NCBI GenBank assembly: GCA_024336345.1
Contig: JANFOG010000007.1
Location: 1,054,001 to 1,118,000 of the forward strand
Length of the DNA stretch: 64,000 bases
Direction: 5' to 3'
From: Mariannaea sp. PMI_226
Taxonomy: Eukaryota > Ascomycota > Sordariomycetes > Hypocreales > Nectriaceae
Positions within the stretch are counted from its first letter, which is position 1. Each line of letters opens with the position of its first letter. Of this stretch, positions 1 through 11,938 are shown piece after piece. Made by a program: the position numbers and the translations under genes. The notes below the pieces were generated by a model. The model saw only the letters and a list, made by a program, of their open reading frames with translations, was not told the DNA's origin and made no database searches.

Positions 1-1193
1 AGCGAAGACTCGGCTGTAAGGAAGACCTCCATCTCGGGCAAAAGCATAAGTCATGCGGGAGCTGGTGGTCATGATGGCAGTGACAGTGAAGACCATGCAG
101 ATCAAGGGGAAAATGATCAGGCAGATGCTGCCGGCCTTGCTGTTGGTGGCATCGAAAAGGATCTGGAGGAGGGGGCCGGCAGAGGAGGAGAGGACGACAT
201 CGACATCCTTGAGGACGAAGAGAAGGCAGGTCAGGAAGATGAAACCAGAGGCCATGCCAATCAGGATGCAGTAGATCATCAGCTTAGGACCTTCCTCACG
301 GGCGTTAGGGATCTCCTCAATCATGTGGGCGGTGGCGTCAAAACCCTGGAATTTCAAGTTAGCACTAGATCAACAGTAGTAACCGTGCCGCAAGCGGGCA
401 TATGCATATGCGCCATCATATCGCGGCAAAGCGGGATGCCAAGTTGGGGAAAACTTACCGTCAATCCGAAGGCAGCCTGGAGAAGACCAAGGAGCCAGGA
501 CATACCATCGGGCCATCCGACATTGTTGATGAACTTTCCGTACACGAAAGCTCCGGTCTGGTAGTTGGGCGAGGCGCAGGCCAGGACGGTGATGCAGATG
601 ATGATGAAACCAGCCATGCTCCACAAGAAAGCAGCCTTGTTGAAAAGAGGGAGGATGCGAGTAGCGAATGTGTTGAGAACGAGGGCAATCAGAGTGAATG
701 CGACGTAAATCAGGAACTGATGCCAGGTCTTGGCCTCATAAGATTCATTCATAAAGGCAATCATGTCGACAATGATGGTGCTTCCCAGCAGGGGAGCGGT
801 AGCAGTCAGAGCGACCCATCCAGCGACGTTGATCCAGCCAGTGACGTAGCTGATACCTCGCGAATAAGCTGGCCAACTGACAATGGCAGCCCAATGGTAC
901 TGACCACCGGCGGTAGGGTAAGCAGACAGGAACTCAGCGAGAGCAGATGCCAGACACAAGTTGCACAGGCCAGCAACAATCAGACCCCAGAGAATGGCAG
1001 TAGGACCGCCAGAGGGAAGGGCAAGGTTCATTGAAGTAGAGAAGGCGGTCCAGGTGTTCAGGATGGCAAAACCAAGACCAAGCATGGAGAGCTTGCCGAA
1101 GTTTCGCTGCAACTCCTGCTTGTGGCCCATCTGCTGAAGGACGGCAGCATCGTCGTTGAGGACGGCGCCCTTCTGTGGCTCAGTATCATCCAT
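1..1193 (-). CDS. Choline/GABA-type amino-acid permease (APC superfamily), 3' end outside window
   Basis: Polytopic transporter of the amino acid-polyamine-organocation superfamily, closest in feel to fungal choline or GABA permeases; it would import a small amine or amino acid across the plasma membrane. Two exons are visible, 1193-459 and 345-1, flanking a 113-base intron with a GTAAGT donor, a GCTAAC branch-like site and a CAG acceptor. About 360 of an expected 500-plus residues are present. After a polar N-terminus comes the first-helix signature (GKLSMLGLGFAILNTW), then SAYPTAGGQYHW, and just after the intron GFDATAHMIEEIPNARE, a family hallmark. The ATG at 1193 (MDDTEPQKGA) was chosen because it fits the usual short polar N-terminus; an open frame continues upstream to 1454 but reads like leader DNA. 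The substrate cannot be decided from sequence. Confidence 0.88.
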
Positions 1194-4100
1194 GCTGAGT
1201 TTTTCTGTCGCGGGGTATGTGATTAAGAATGAAGGTAAAAGGAAGGGAGAGGATTGGAGGGCGTGGGGACCTGGAGACAGTTCAAGGCCAGGGAAGACGA
1301 GTCTTTTAAGAACAGAGTCTTCGCCCCAGAAGCAAGATTGAGGATCCCATGTTCCACCAAAACGCCTCTGGGGCTTCTGGGGAGAGCGACCGCCCGAGGG
1401 GGTGAGGGGGGGGGGACAACTCGCGGAGAACGCACGACACCAGACCGGAAGCAAACCGGGAACAGTCCGGGGACCCCGCTGAACTCCGGCCCGTTATCAC
1501 AATGCTTCAATCGCTTTGCGTAAGGGCAACGAAAAGCTTTTCCCTAACAAAGATGAGCTATGAACAAGAGCGAGCAGACTTGAAGGGCGCCGTGAGGCTC
1601 CAGGGGGGGAGGAGGGCCCACCAAAAATCTCCATAGGCACTTGAGTCTTGACGTCGTGTTTTTGCCTCCCCCCTGTCAAAATGCCCAAAGCGTTCTAGAA
1701 CAGGTCATGGAAACCCACAAATTTGCGGCATCCAGGGTCAATGATCAAAGGGGCGTTCCCTCTTCTGGTCGGGTCCGCCTTGGAGCCATGTGGAGACGCC
1801 CGGCTTACCTTTTCCGCCCCTTCTAGAAGCTGCAGGGGAAGAGTGCGAGCGCGAAGCAGTTCGGCATCTGCCCATTTACGCGGTGATTGTGGTTGGCTAG
1901 CACAAACTGAGGCTGGCGTCGCGCAGCGCGCCGCGTGGTGTTTGAGGGTGGGTTTTGACGATGCGATGCAGATGCGGCTCTTCGAGGTGGATGAGCGCCT
2001 AGCTTCTTGGCCCTCTTGGCATATCAACCTCAGCTCTTAATATCAGTAGCTGTGATGATAATCAGAGCAAGAAGGAATGAGAAGCAGGAATAACGAGTGT
2101 GTTTCAGTTCAAACCGATGCTGTATTTGGAGAATTGTGTACAGGAATACTCAGCACGCTCTCTCTGAGACCAGGCCGCGAGTCGCACCTCGGACGGCCGG
2201 AACCGCCGACCTGGCTGATGTTTGTGATATCTCAGGTAAAGGCTTTCTCAGCAATATCATGAGATGAGTGAGCCCGAGGACTAGCTGGTGCAGTAACGCG
2301 CTGCAAATCTCAGCGAAACAGAAATGACTTCTGTACTTTTGGTCATCACTATGTGTACGTAACTGAAATTCTCTTTAAACTATTCCCTCTCCCCATACTC
2401 CAGAGATGCATGCATCACGACGCCACCTCCACTGGGGTTTCCCCGTGGGAAGACCTCGTGGGATGATGGAGAAATCATGGAGGCAAGTGGGCGCAAAAGC
2501 GGACTGACAAAACAGCTAATTTTTGGGTAGCATGCGTGCCAGTTTGCTGTTTTGGTTCGATGATTCTGTCCTCGAGGCCGGTATGACAGGGAACCAGGCA
2601 TCTCTCCTGGATGTAGTCGTGTGTGTATGTAGCTTTCACCAAAGTGTTGCTACCCGGTGCGAGGCTAGCATCCGAGTTAGCCGGGAAGCTCCAGCAAAAC
2701 ATTGCTTGACTAAGTACTGTACGCTCGGTCAGCGGGGCTCGCACCTTGGGCCACGGGTGGACCGGGCCACCCGTGACTATGAGAGTGGGAGGACGGCGAT
2801 GTGGTTGGTGGACGGCAGTTTCTATTATAACTAATAACGTAAGTGGAAATAGGGTCTGGAAGAGGTGAAGGGAGCCACGACACTGGCGACAGGGTCAACA
2901 AACAATCCTGGCATTTTGGATACTACGTCTGCCACGTTGTTTTCAGGGGAGGGGGGGGCAAAGGGATGGGAAGAGGGCTGTCAAGGGGCTGTCAAGGGAT
3001 GGAATAGGATGGGATGGGATGGGATGGGGGTTCGATCCCAAGGCCACGGAGAGCTGCCTTGTGCTCAAACCGATCGATCCACCGTTATCCACGGATGTTG
3101 GTCGTAATGGTGGCGCCCAGCAGAGATGCGGCGGTGCTGCCAGTGCCAGTTCCTCGCTCGAACTCATTTGCTTTTTTTCTTCAATCAGTGGTCATGCATG
3201 CAAACTGTTCGCAGTACCGATCCAGCCGTTCGGGTCTGATCTGCCGGTCCGCTCTGATTGGCCAGCTGGGTGCTGACTGAGCCTGAGGCTAAGGCTGACC
3301 TTGGACTCGCCGTTAGCCCGAATCGACCGGAGTCATTGTGTTCTGCCACATACTATGTAGGAAGAAACCGAAGCCAATAGCCGCATCGCCTCCCTCTCAG
3401 TAATCATAGGTCTTACGGTTGCACCGGGGCCGATGAGGCAAAAAAACTGGTGACAAATTTGACCCCCCCATCGCGCCTCGGTCTCCTCATCAAAAGTGGG
3501 CGTCGCGACGGAGCAGTATCATAATTCTACTCTGTACCATTTGCCCTTGGTGCTCGTGAGTAATAAAAAAGCATCATCATCGTATTAGGTAAAATAGATG
3601 GAGAATTACACGAGAATAACCCCTTCCCCAGCTTCCCTCCACACGATACATGGGGAGGAATGAAAGCAAAAAACGAAAAGAAAAGAAAAAGAAGAAAAAA
3701 AACCTCTGGCTGTCAATCCACCAAATAATCTGTAGAAATACATACATAAGAACCGAAGTTCCCAATAGCACTGTCCGCCCACGGGATTGCCGTATTATGA
3801 TTACCACTACGAGCTAGGCTATGACGTCCTTTGCAATCAAATAAAACGAAATGTCTGGACAGGAGACGACCTAATAAATTGGCAAGCCGCGCTGCGCTGC
3901 ACTATTCGCTGCACAGGATGGTAGATGGGATGGGCCAAGCTCACAGAAGCCGCGCAAACTGATATATTGCTCCCTTGTCTACTCCGTTTCTATGGTACGT
4001 ATTGCACGAGAAGCCACCGCGTATGGCGCCACCTAAAATCTCTTCACTTTCATTGATAGGAGATTATCCATATCATTGTACGCACGTACAGTAAAATTGT

Positions 4101-6398
4101 GCGAAGAACTACCGCTGGTCTGTTCTTTCGGTGTGCCTGACGGGTGACAAGCTTTGTTACCGGCATTGGGCACCTCTGACGCTGGTCTCAAAATCGTGCG
4201 ACCACTCGTAGACCCACTGAACTGAAGCACATCCTTTCGAGCAAAACTTACGATTGATACGTTGAAAGCTGCTAAGGATTTATTGACAATAATTTCTTCT
4301 CTATTTTGGAGGCGGAGAAAAGGGGGCATAACTAGCCCATTAGGAAGCAATAATACTGCAGAGCTGGAACAGAAGAAACAATGGAAATTGACCACAACGC
4401 GCAAATATCGAAACTCGTACCTACCAGAAACAAAACCCCCTGACATTTGTTTTCATTTCTGAATGGAGACTAGGATGCCCTTTGATTGATGCAAGCACTT
4501 AACTTAACTTCAAATACTGGGACCGGCATCGACCGGCATTGATACGGCATAAGCTAATCTTTCTTTGGAAATGGACGGGGATACTAATGATGATCGATCA
4601 CCTAGCTTGGTATTTACTACCTCGCCTTCCCACGTTAGGCAGCAATATAATGGTAGTTTTGTTGAAGATGCGGAGGGAATCAGCTTACTCTGAAGACCTC
4701 ATGCCACCAGCTTTCCCCAGATCAGTTATGAATATCAGCTCAAGAGACTAAAATGCCCTTTGAGCTATTAGACTTCCAGCTGATGATTATTAGCTCTGAA
4801 GCCATGAGTCGTTCTGGACGAAAGGACTTTAAATTACCTCAACGGCATGTAATCAGAGCTGATCGAACCACGACTACCTGTATCCTACACGCGTATGTAC
4901 GGGATTGTTACAAGTGGAAATTGTGAATAGCCTATAGGATTCTCGGGTCCTGACTTTGGGTTGCTTCTTGGCCCCTCCACCCCCCCACGAGATGAGGAGA
5001 TATTACTCCATACCATCATCCAGACGCATGCAGTTCCCCCGGTTGCCCGGTTCGCCCCCCTGACGAGAGCAGACGTGGTCATGATCTACTTGTCTTAAGC
5101 ATGAAGCACCCAGAGATCCCTGGCTTACTTCTTGCTTAAGAAACCAGGTGACTGGGAGTCGCTAATCGAAGAATGGCAGACTGTGAATCTGACAAAAGAA
5201 TCCCTGCAATCGCGAGCCGCGCCGCACTGATCTATTTTATCATGTCATCTATAGCCGCGCCTACCCTATAACACGGCGATGGTGAGAGAAATAATGGTTT
5301 TGTATGGTTTAGTTTGAGGTCTGTTAAGGGGGTTGTCTGATCATTTGAGCTTATGAATATGTTTAAAACTTTCGTAAATCATATTCACTAGCACTGTGTT
5401 CACCTCAAGTGCGGGTATGCAGTAGTGTGCTGATGAAACCTGCATGATTTCAGGGGCAGTTGGACTAGTTTAGACCGTCAAGCCCAATGTAAACAAATCT
5501 TTCCAACAGGTCAAGGTGTTTTAAGTATGACAATCGGTTATAACAGAGTTCGCAGGGCGATGATATCTGTAAAGCATCTCTGTCGGCGTAGCTGGCATCC
5601 AAGGCACAACAAATGATGTAGTTATTGAATATTATTCATGATTAATTACAAAGAAGATTCCGTATATAACTGGTATGAAACATGACGCCGCCAACATGGA
5701 GGGAATTGCGAGGAGGGAATTTACCAGCTTGAATTCTTGGGGTTCAATATTCAATTGTACCACATCTCCTGATAGCTTTCGTCGGGAACGAGAGAGAAAT
5801 TAGAACTTTGCAGATTACATAGCTACCCAATAATCTCAAACGAGCTAGTGTTAACCCGACTGGACCAGTACAGAACATGGTTTGCAAAAAAGGGCTGGGC
5901 ATGCATCGATTCAGTAGGCTTGAAGAGATACTGAACAGCTTGCTAGACTATTGCAGCCTCATTATTTGATCGACTACCTCTGTTTTTCTGTCACCTACGA
6001 GGTAGGCGATAACTATTAGGCCCTGATCCTTTGGGTCGAAGCCCGCTGGTCAAGACCGTAACTGTTGGAGACGGCGTCTTCAAGTTCATTGGTCTGCTGA
6101 GGAGGGTGGCCTTTAGTGTTATTGGGTGTTCCGGCCAATTTTCTACTTGGGCCGGTGATAGAAAAAAGATCCATCTTCTTAAATTCTATAGAGAGTATGC
6201 TTTTTAGCCGAGGTAACAGAATATTACTCTGATGATTCAACTGGTGACGTGATGAATTGCCGGAAACAACCTGATCTCCAGCCGCCTCTGACAGCCGACT
6301 CACGTAAATACCTCATTAATCTGCAACTTCTACCTTTTACTGTCTAGTGACCAAGATCTCTACTGTCGAATACACTCAATACGCAGCATAACTATTAC
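1194..6398. other. Gene-poor intergenic DNA between permease and a membrane-protein relic
   Basis: No open frame here shows a family motif or convincing splice pattern. Visible features are G-rich and CT/GA-rich tracts in the permease promoter (about 1380-1420 and 1600-1620), a run of GGGAT pentamers at about 3006-3028, and A/G-rich low-complexity DNA at about 3660-3705. A 137-codon minus-strand open frame at 4033-4446 matches no family I know and is not called. The 6016-6303 stretch may carry decayed 3' sequence of the relic described next. Confidence 0.6.
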
Positions 6399-7020
6399 TC
6401 ATTGCTCATTGTTGAAAAAAAATAACACCTGTTCGTTGCCTCCCGCAGCAGTGTCCCCAAAGGCCTCCACTCTCTTGGCATTGGTAAACACACCAACAAT
6501 GGTCGCAATGATGGTTATAAAGACTCTACTTAGACTCAAATTTACATAATTTGATCGCGTTTTATAAAGTGAGATAATTACACCGACTAGGAGCAATGCT
6601 GTAACAGTCGTGATACTGTATGAAACGATATTGGATATTCTCTTGCCCGAAGCATACCCGACTGAGGAGCGGCTCCCGCCGCGTCCCCACGCACGCCATT
6701 TTCCTTCACAGGACCCAGTGCATTAGCCAATTTACCAAAGCTCTTGACAGCAGGGAACGAAATTGGCTGAATATAATCGCTTTCGTACCATAAATCAGAA
6801 AGACTGAAATTATTTTGCATAAACAACGTCAACCTACTGGGTGTTTCCGAGGAATGTAAAGCCACCAGATTACATGATTGCCATATATGGCTGAACTATG
6901 TCCCTCGACGATCGGGAACCCGTCAACGTCTCCAGGCCGTTTGTGAAAGAAAAAGAACCCGAAAACTGTTAGGGCCTTCTGATCAGGTTGAGGTATTGAG
7001 GCAGAGGCATTTTCATTCAT
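6399..7020 (-). pseudogene. Decayed fragment of a fungal two-helix membrane protein, DUF6594-like
   Basis: Minus-strand reading gives several overlapping pieces that look like one broken protein. About 6690-6440 encodes a coherent segment containing ASGKRISNIVSYSITT, then two hydrophobic helices, then VGVFTNAKRVEAFGDTAA. That order resembles the C-terminal transmembrane portion of fungal DUF6594 proteins, where a TNARRAEIF-type motif follows the helices. Upstream pieces (7020-6830 and 6840-6700) are open but lie in shifted frames around 6835, and no full-length start or N-terminal DUF6594 region could be assembled. Possible downstream coding sequence continues to 6016. The family assignment is by eye from a short motif and is tentative; it could also be a lineage-specific protein with introns I failed to place. 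Confidence 0.35.
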
Positions 7021-10000
7021 CAGGACTTCTCCGGCTGACGACTAATAGTGCCCTGTTGGCACAAGTCTGTAAAACATGTACGGTACTCGAAGCGTTAAGA
7101 TTGCGGTAGGCTTAGCTAACGTCCCGCATCTACGTGAATAGACAGCCCTCTGGAAAGCCCAACCACGTGCAGTCGTTTGGTTGGCGGACGGGTCTGAGTC
7201 TTTCCAACTCCCCAAAATAAGCACTGACTCGGCCAGGTTGCATCATGAATGGCTTGCCCGGCGCCTCCTTCATGATCACTCAAGCCGGAAATTAATCTCT
7301 TGCCTGAGTTGCGCATTTGTCTGCTAAGCTGAACAGAAGTCGCCCACACTGAACCGAGGCTCTGCCCACGTTGTTTCGTCTGTCGGAAGAGAAAGGTCTA
7401 GCCGGACTCCTGCCAACTGCTAGCATCTCGATCAATGCCACTCGAGCAACTCATCTTTCCATCTTTCCGTTCTTCCTCGACATTGCGGGCCGACCTTTGG
7501 AGATATCAAAGCGTTGGGGAAAATGAATCATTATAATAATGACCATCTTCCTCAACCTTTCCGCTTCTTCCCGCTCACTTTACATTGAGGAAGGTAAAGA
7601 CGAACCATAGGGAGGAAGATATGTACGACTCTGATCGACTGTAGACGTAGGCTCTGTCACTTATGTACTCTCTCATACGATCATGGATTGCAGTGCTTTT
7701 AAACACCTTGCATCCTACTGCGGTTGGCATCGCGCAACTGAACTGGGACTCGTACCCAACCATCTGCGGACATTGACTTCGGTGAAGAGAGATACCGTGG
7801 GGAGAAAATGCGAAAGCGTTATATAAACATTCGTGATTCTCCAAGTAAAACCACCTCCCCTGATCGAGGTTCCGATGAGAACGTTATATCCCTGGACATG
7901 GCGAACTAGCTACAGTTGAAGGTCCAATAGCCAGGCCGAATGTCAGCGCGGGAATCAAGATGGCTCGTTCTTGTGAATGAGAGAACTGTGCAAATAATTA
8001 GAGAGGTATCTGTGAAGATCTTTTTTGGAGCTGGATGTCACATAAGCAGTCCACTCTAGAAATGCCTTTTTCAAGTGTCAACTTTCCTGGCAGTGCTTGC
8101 GACTTTCGATATGGACTTCCGTCGTCGCACTGATGGCCTGAAAAGCATCAGAACCATCTGGTTGAAGAAAAGTTTCCCGGTATTTATTTGCTTAGAGTGA
8201 ACAGGGTCGCGAGCCTGCGGCGGGAACCTCGCCTGTCGCTTCGGATCTCTCGGATAGAGGTACCCAGTATGTAGTATCTGAGGTGCGACAATTTACGACA
8301 TGTATATTACTGCGATGGCAATGCGATAAATTCACTGCAAGAAATACTAGAGGTTGGCGATGAGTAATTAGAAACGATCTTGTGCATTGTGTGGAAAAAG
8401 ATGAAGATCATTAGACATGAAATACAGGCAACAGAGAGACTCCTTGTGTTAGAAGAAGACGTGAACGGCCCGAACAGAAGGTAGAACAAGCAGAGCTACC
8501 TGTTTTCCCTTAGTACAACTATCCCTGGCTGAGCCCAGTCAGTTCCAATTGCCCCATCTTGTTTAGTCCGCGCAAGAACGAACCGTGGACAAATAATATC
8601 CTGAACCATATGTACTAAAGTCCTGGCCACTCTTCGTTGGGTATCATGACAAGCTTTCATAGTCACGGCAATCAACTTTACTAATTTCGAGATTTCCCAT
8701 CGCCAATTACTACTATGTAAATAAAGGCTCGTTGGAGTGATTGAGGGCAGACAGAGGGATAGGAAGAAGGAAACACCGAAAGGTGAAAATGGACAGGTCT
8801 TGTGATAAAGGTGGTACAGAAACCGAATTATCGAATGGCCTAGGATGGCTATACTAGAGATAGCCCTAGGCTCATGAGGTCTAGATCCTAAAACCAATAT
8901 TTTGCGGGGAGATGGCTCTAGTCGAACTGTCACTGGGCCGTTGAGATCTTCCTATTACCTCAGAACTAGCTAGGCTTATGTATCTATTATTCCTAATGAT
9001 CATGGCGTTGTGTGAGTTTAACATCGCATCTATAACATAGCTCATTGCTTAGCTCTGGAGAAGAGCCACAGAACTGAAGACTGGGAGACAAGTTGGTGGC
9101 TGACTCATTGATTGAGCTTCGGGGACATTTATGTCAAAAGAGCTTTCTGGGTTCCTACCCCCTGCATTAGACTGGAAACAGGTAGCTCAGACACCTGGAA
9201 CGCTTCGTTCTTTGTCTGCTCGGTCTCATCCTTGACCGAAAGCTTCGGTTGTGTCGAACCATGCAGACGGGACATGAGAAGTGACAGTGGATCACGACCT
9301 AAACGGTAGTTGATTGCAGCCATGTTCCCTAGAATCTTTGAGCAAGGAGAGGACCCTCCAGGCAAGCTTCGGGTAGACGGCCGCACAATCAGCATATCTA
9401 TCCCTAGGTGTGCACAATTGCTGCACCTGTGGCGTTACCCGCCGCTTGTTCAAGTTATTGATTGGTTTCCTTTAGGTTCTTTACTATTAGCCATGATAAG
9501 CAGTGTATATCCTAATAATAGAGGTATAAGATGCAACGTCTCCTATCGTATCCTCTTCGTTCCGTTCATCCGAACCCTGCAGATCCCACCCTACATTCAT
9601 CTTGACTTCACATTTCCTTTACGGACATCTCCATGGGGCACTAAAATCCATCTTGCTGAGTGTATCACTCGTGTGAGAAAATTTGGTTGCTCATCATAAT
9701 TCAAGAGTGGTGTACTCCTAGCAGAGTGACCCTAAGAACTGACTCTAAACATCACTGGACTGGCTAGGTTCCCTCAAGTCAGTTGATCAAAATACCTACA
9801 ACACCCTGCATGCTTGGGTGATGTAAGCAGGAACGGAAGTGACCTCGTAAGCAAAGACCGAAGTATCATCGGTCAAGTAGAGATACGGAAGTGGGCGTGC
9901 TATTAACATATAAAGGATTGCCAAGTACTTGATTTGAAATCACTCTAACCACTCTTATCATCACAGACACACTCCATTGACGAAATTGGAACTTGACACT

Positions 10001-11938
10001 AAGATGATAGCCCATTGGGGGAGGTGGTTTCAAGATATGCTACCCTGTTGATTCGCCTTCCTCTTCTCCCCTCATGATTTGCTCTTTTTACTATTGATTC
10101 TTGTTTCCATTGACATCTCTTAACTGTTTCAGCTTTAAATTAGTCATCTAAGTTTTGAGTTTCTTACGTGGTTGATCACTTCTCTCTTTGGTGGTATCGG
10201 ATGGTTGATACATCTTGGTTTTCTCTGAGGGATGATTCCTCGTGATGGTTCACTGTTAGTTTACACAATTTGCAGTCTCGCTGATGAATTTGCTTCAAAG
10301 CGCCCCAGCCGACTGGTTTTAGTTCCTTTTTTATTCCCTTGAGAAAAGGATAATATACGGCTGGTTTCGAATTTACTTATTCATAAGAGAGGGGAGAGGT
10401 CCATTAAGCAGCTCCATACGATACGCGATCTCTCTGGCTCAACCTAGAGGTGAACTATGCCATAGGAATCATACATACTAGTATATTCTCATTTTGTTAA
10501 GCAGAAATGGTGCGCTCAGATCTCTCTTACAGGGAATTCTGTCTACCAAGCCCCGTTACCGAAATCCAAGATGTGTTATCAGACTGGTGATGTGACCCAG
10601 GAGGACGACTGGATTTCAAATCAACGGGATCTCAAACCAACCAACAAAATCCAGGAACTGAAACTTGGTGATAGTAGGCGAGCTGCTTCTAGAATGAGTC
10701 GTCATTGAGTTAGACGGACGAGGCAACTAGATGTCGTGTTGAATTGCCGAATCCTTTCCCGTAACGAGCAGCTCGTCTCCTGCCTGCGTTACATTTGCCT
10801 CCTGGTTGCCACATAGAATACATATTAGGACAATCCTAAATGCTTCAGGTGTTGTATTTTCTATGACAGACAATTTCTTCCGCAACAGAACGGGGCATCC
10901 GCCTGGTGCGGTAAGGTGGCACAGTTCACGTCTATGATAATAAGTCGGACAACATCCGCCGAAGGACGGCAGAGTAAGGCAGAGCGACTACCGGCATGTG
11001 AAATACGAGCGATGGTGTCATGAAAACTGCAGCTGCATTGCGGAGCTTACGAATTGAGACTTTGTAAAACGTCTATCGAAAGTCTTCTAGTACTTCCCAT
11101 AGGTAGATTTGAACAACGCTCTGGCTCGAAGTGGTTGGCCGTGATTGTGTTGAGGTTAGTTTGGCTCGGATAAGCGCGCAAGCAAAAAAGCACAGTCCAT
11201 GCCATGTTGTAACGTAACGTAATGAGATGGTCAAGGATTGGAATTCACGTGAAAATTATCGAAATCTTGACAAGGATGTAGTCAATCAGATCGCCCGAAG
11301 GTGCGCTACATTGTTGCCTATGTGTCCTTGGGCGTAGGATTTCCCTGCCTCCTTTCCCCTCATTCCTTCGTGATCCGGTGAGATCCGTATGCTCCGTCTG
11401 ATAGGTTGGGCCTGGAGTTAATCGGCCGAGTGCAGTTTCCCCCCTCAGGCCCGGGGTCGCACACATCAACCTTGAATGCGTATGCAAGGTCGTAAGCTTA
11501 TGCAAGTGTTGACACAGATGTATCGTTGGAACAATTGGGTAAAATTCTCGGAAGCCTTGTCCGTACTCCGACCGAAATGACGTTCCCTCTAATGGTAGTG
11601 GAGATTTCTCCACTTACTAATACCTGTTTGATGACATACATAATCTATCTTACTTGCTTGAGGCGTATTGTTGAGGTTATATTGTTAGCAGGTCATACCT
11701 GAATTGCGAATCGCCACTGTACATAAGGCAGGTAGGTAAGGTACGTTTGCAAAAGGAAGAACCGGGGCTGGCCGTCCGGTTGCAAATGTGATAAATGAAC
11801 GGAAACCAACTCATCCAACATAGTCGGCCCAGTGTCTATGGAATTTCTTTCCCGCCGATCAACGCTTGACCCTTACCGAATGTCACCTGGGGCAAGCAAC
11901 GTACTATTGGGCCAAAAAAAACCGGAGTTGTAGGCAGT
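7021..11938. other. Gene-poor left flank of the biosynthetic cluster
   Basis: Five kilobases without a recognisable gene. The largest open frames (8496-8933 minus, 9310-9699 plus, 11245-11613 minus) contain no motif I can assign, and no acceptable splice chain joins them. The last 500 bases form the upstream region of the cluster regulator and hold a TCGGCCGAG site at 11422-11430. I saw no intact transposon ends or tRNA in this stretch. Confidence 0.55.
11422..11430. promoter_or_regulatory. CGGCCG palindrome upstream of the cluster regulator
   Basis: TCGGCCGAG lies 517 bases before the regulator's ATG. It shares the 8-base core TCGGCCGA with the sites at 35634 and 40155 in the cluster's divergent promoters. 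Zn(II)2Cys6 proteins bind CGG half-sites, often as inverted pairs, so this could be an autoregulatory site. That is inference; no binding evidence exists in the sequence alone. Confidence 0.4.

Noticed and set aside
402..1034. 210-codon plus-strand open frame
   Set aside because: Antisense to the permease exon, whose minus-strand frame has clear APC motifs; the plus-strand translation is compositionally odd and motif-free.
3012..3034. GGGTTCGATCCCA, like a tRNA B-box
   Set aside because: It follows a GGGAT repeat, and no A-box, acceptor stem or cloverleaf could be drawn around it.
4033..4446. 137-codon minus-strand open frame
   Set aside because: No family motif, no plausible splice partners, and it lies in the gene-poor flank.
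8496..8933. 145-codon minus-strand open frame
   Set aside because: No recognisable domain and no supporting neighbouring exons.
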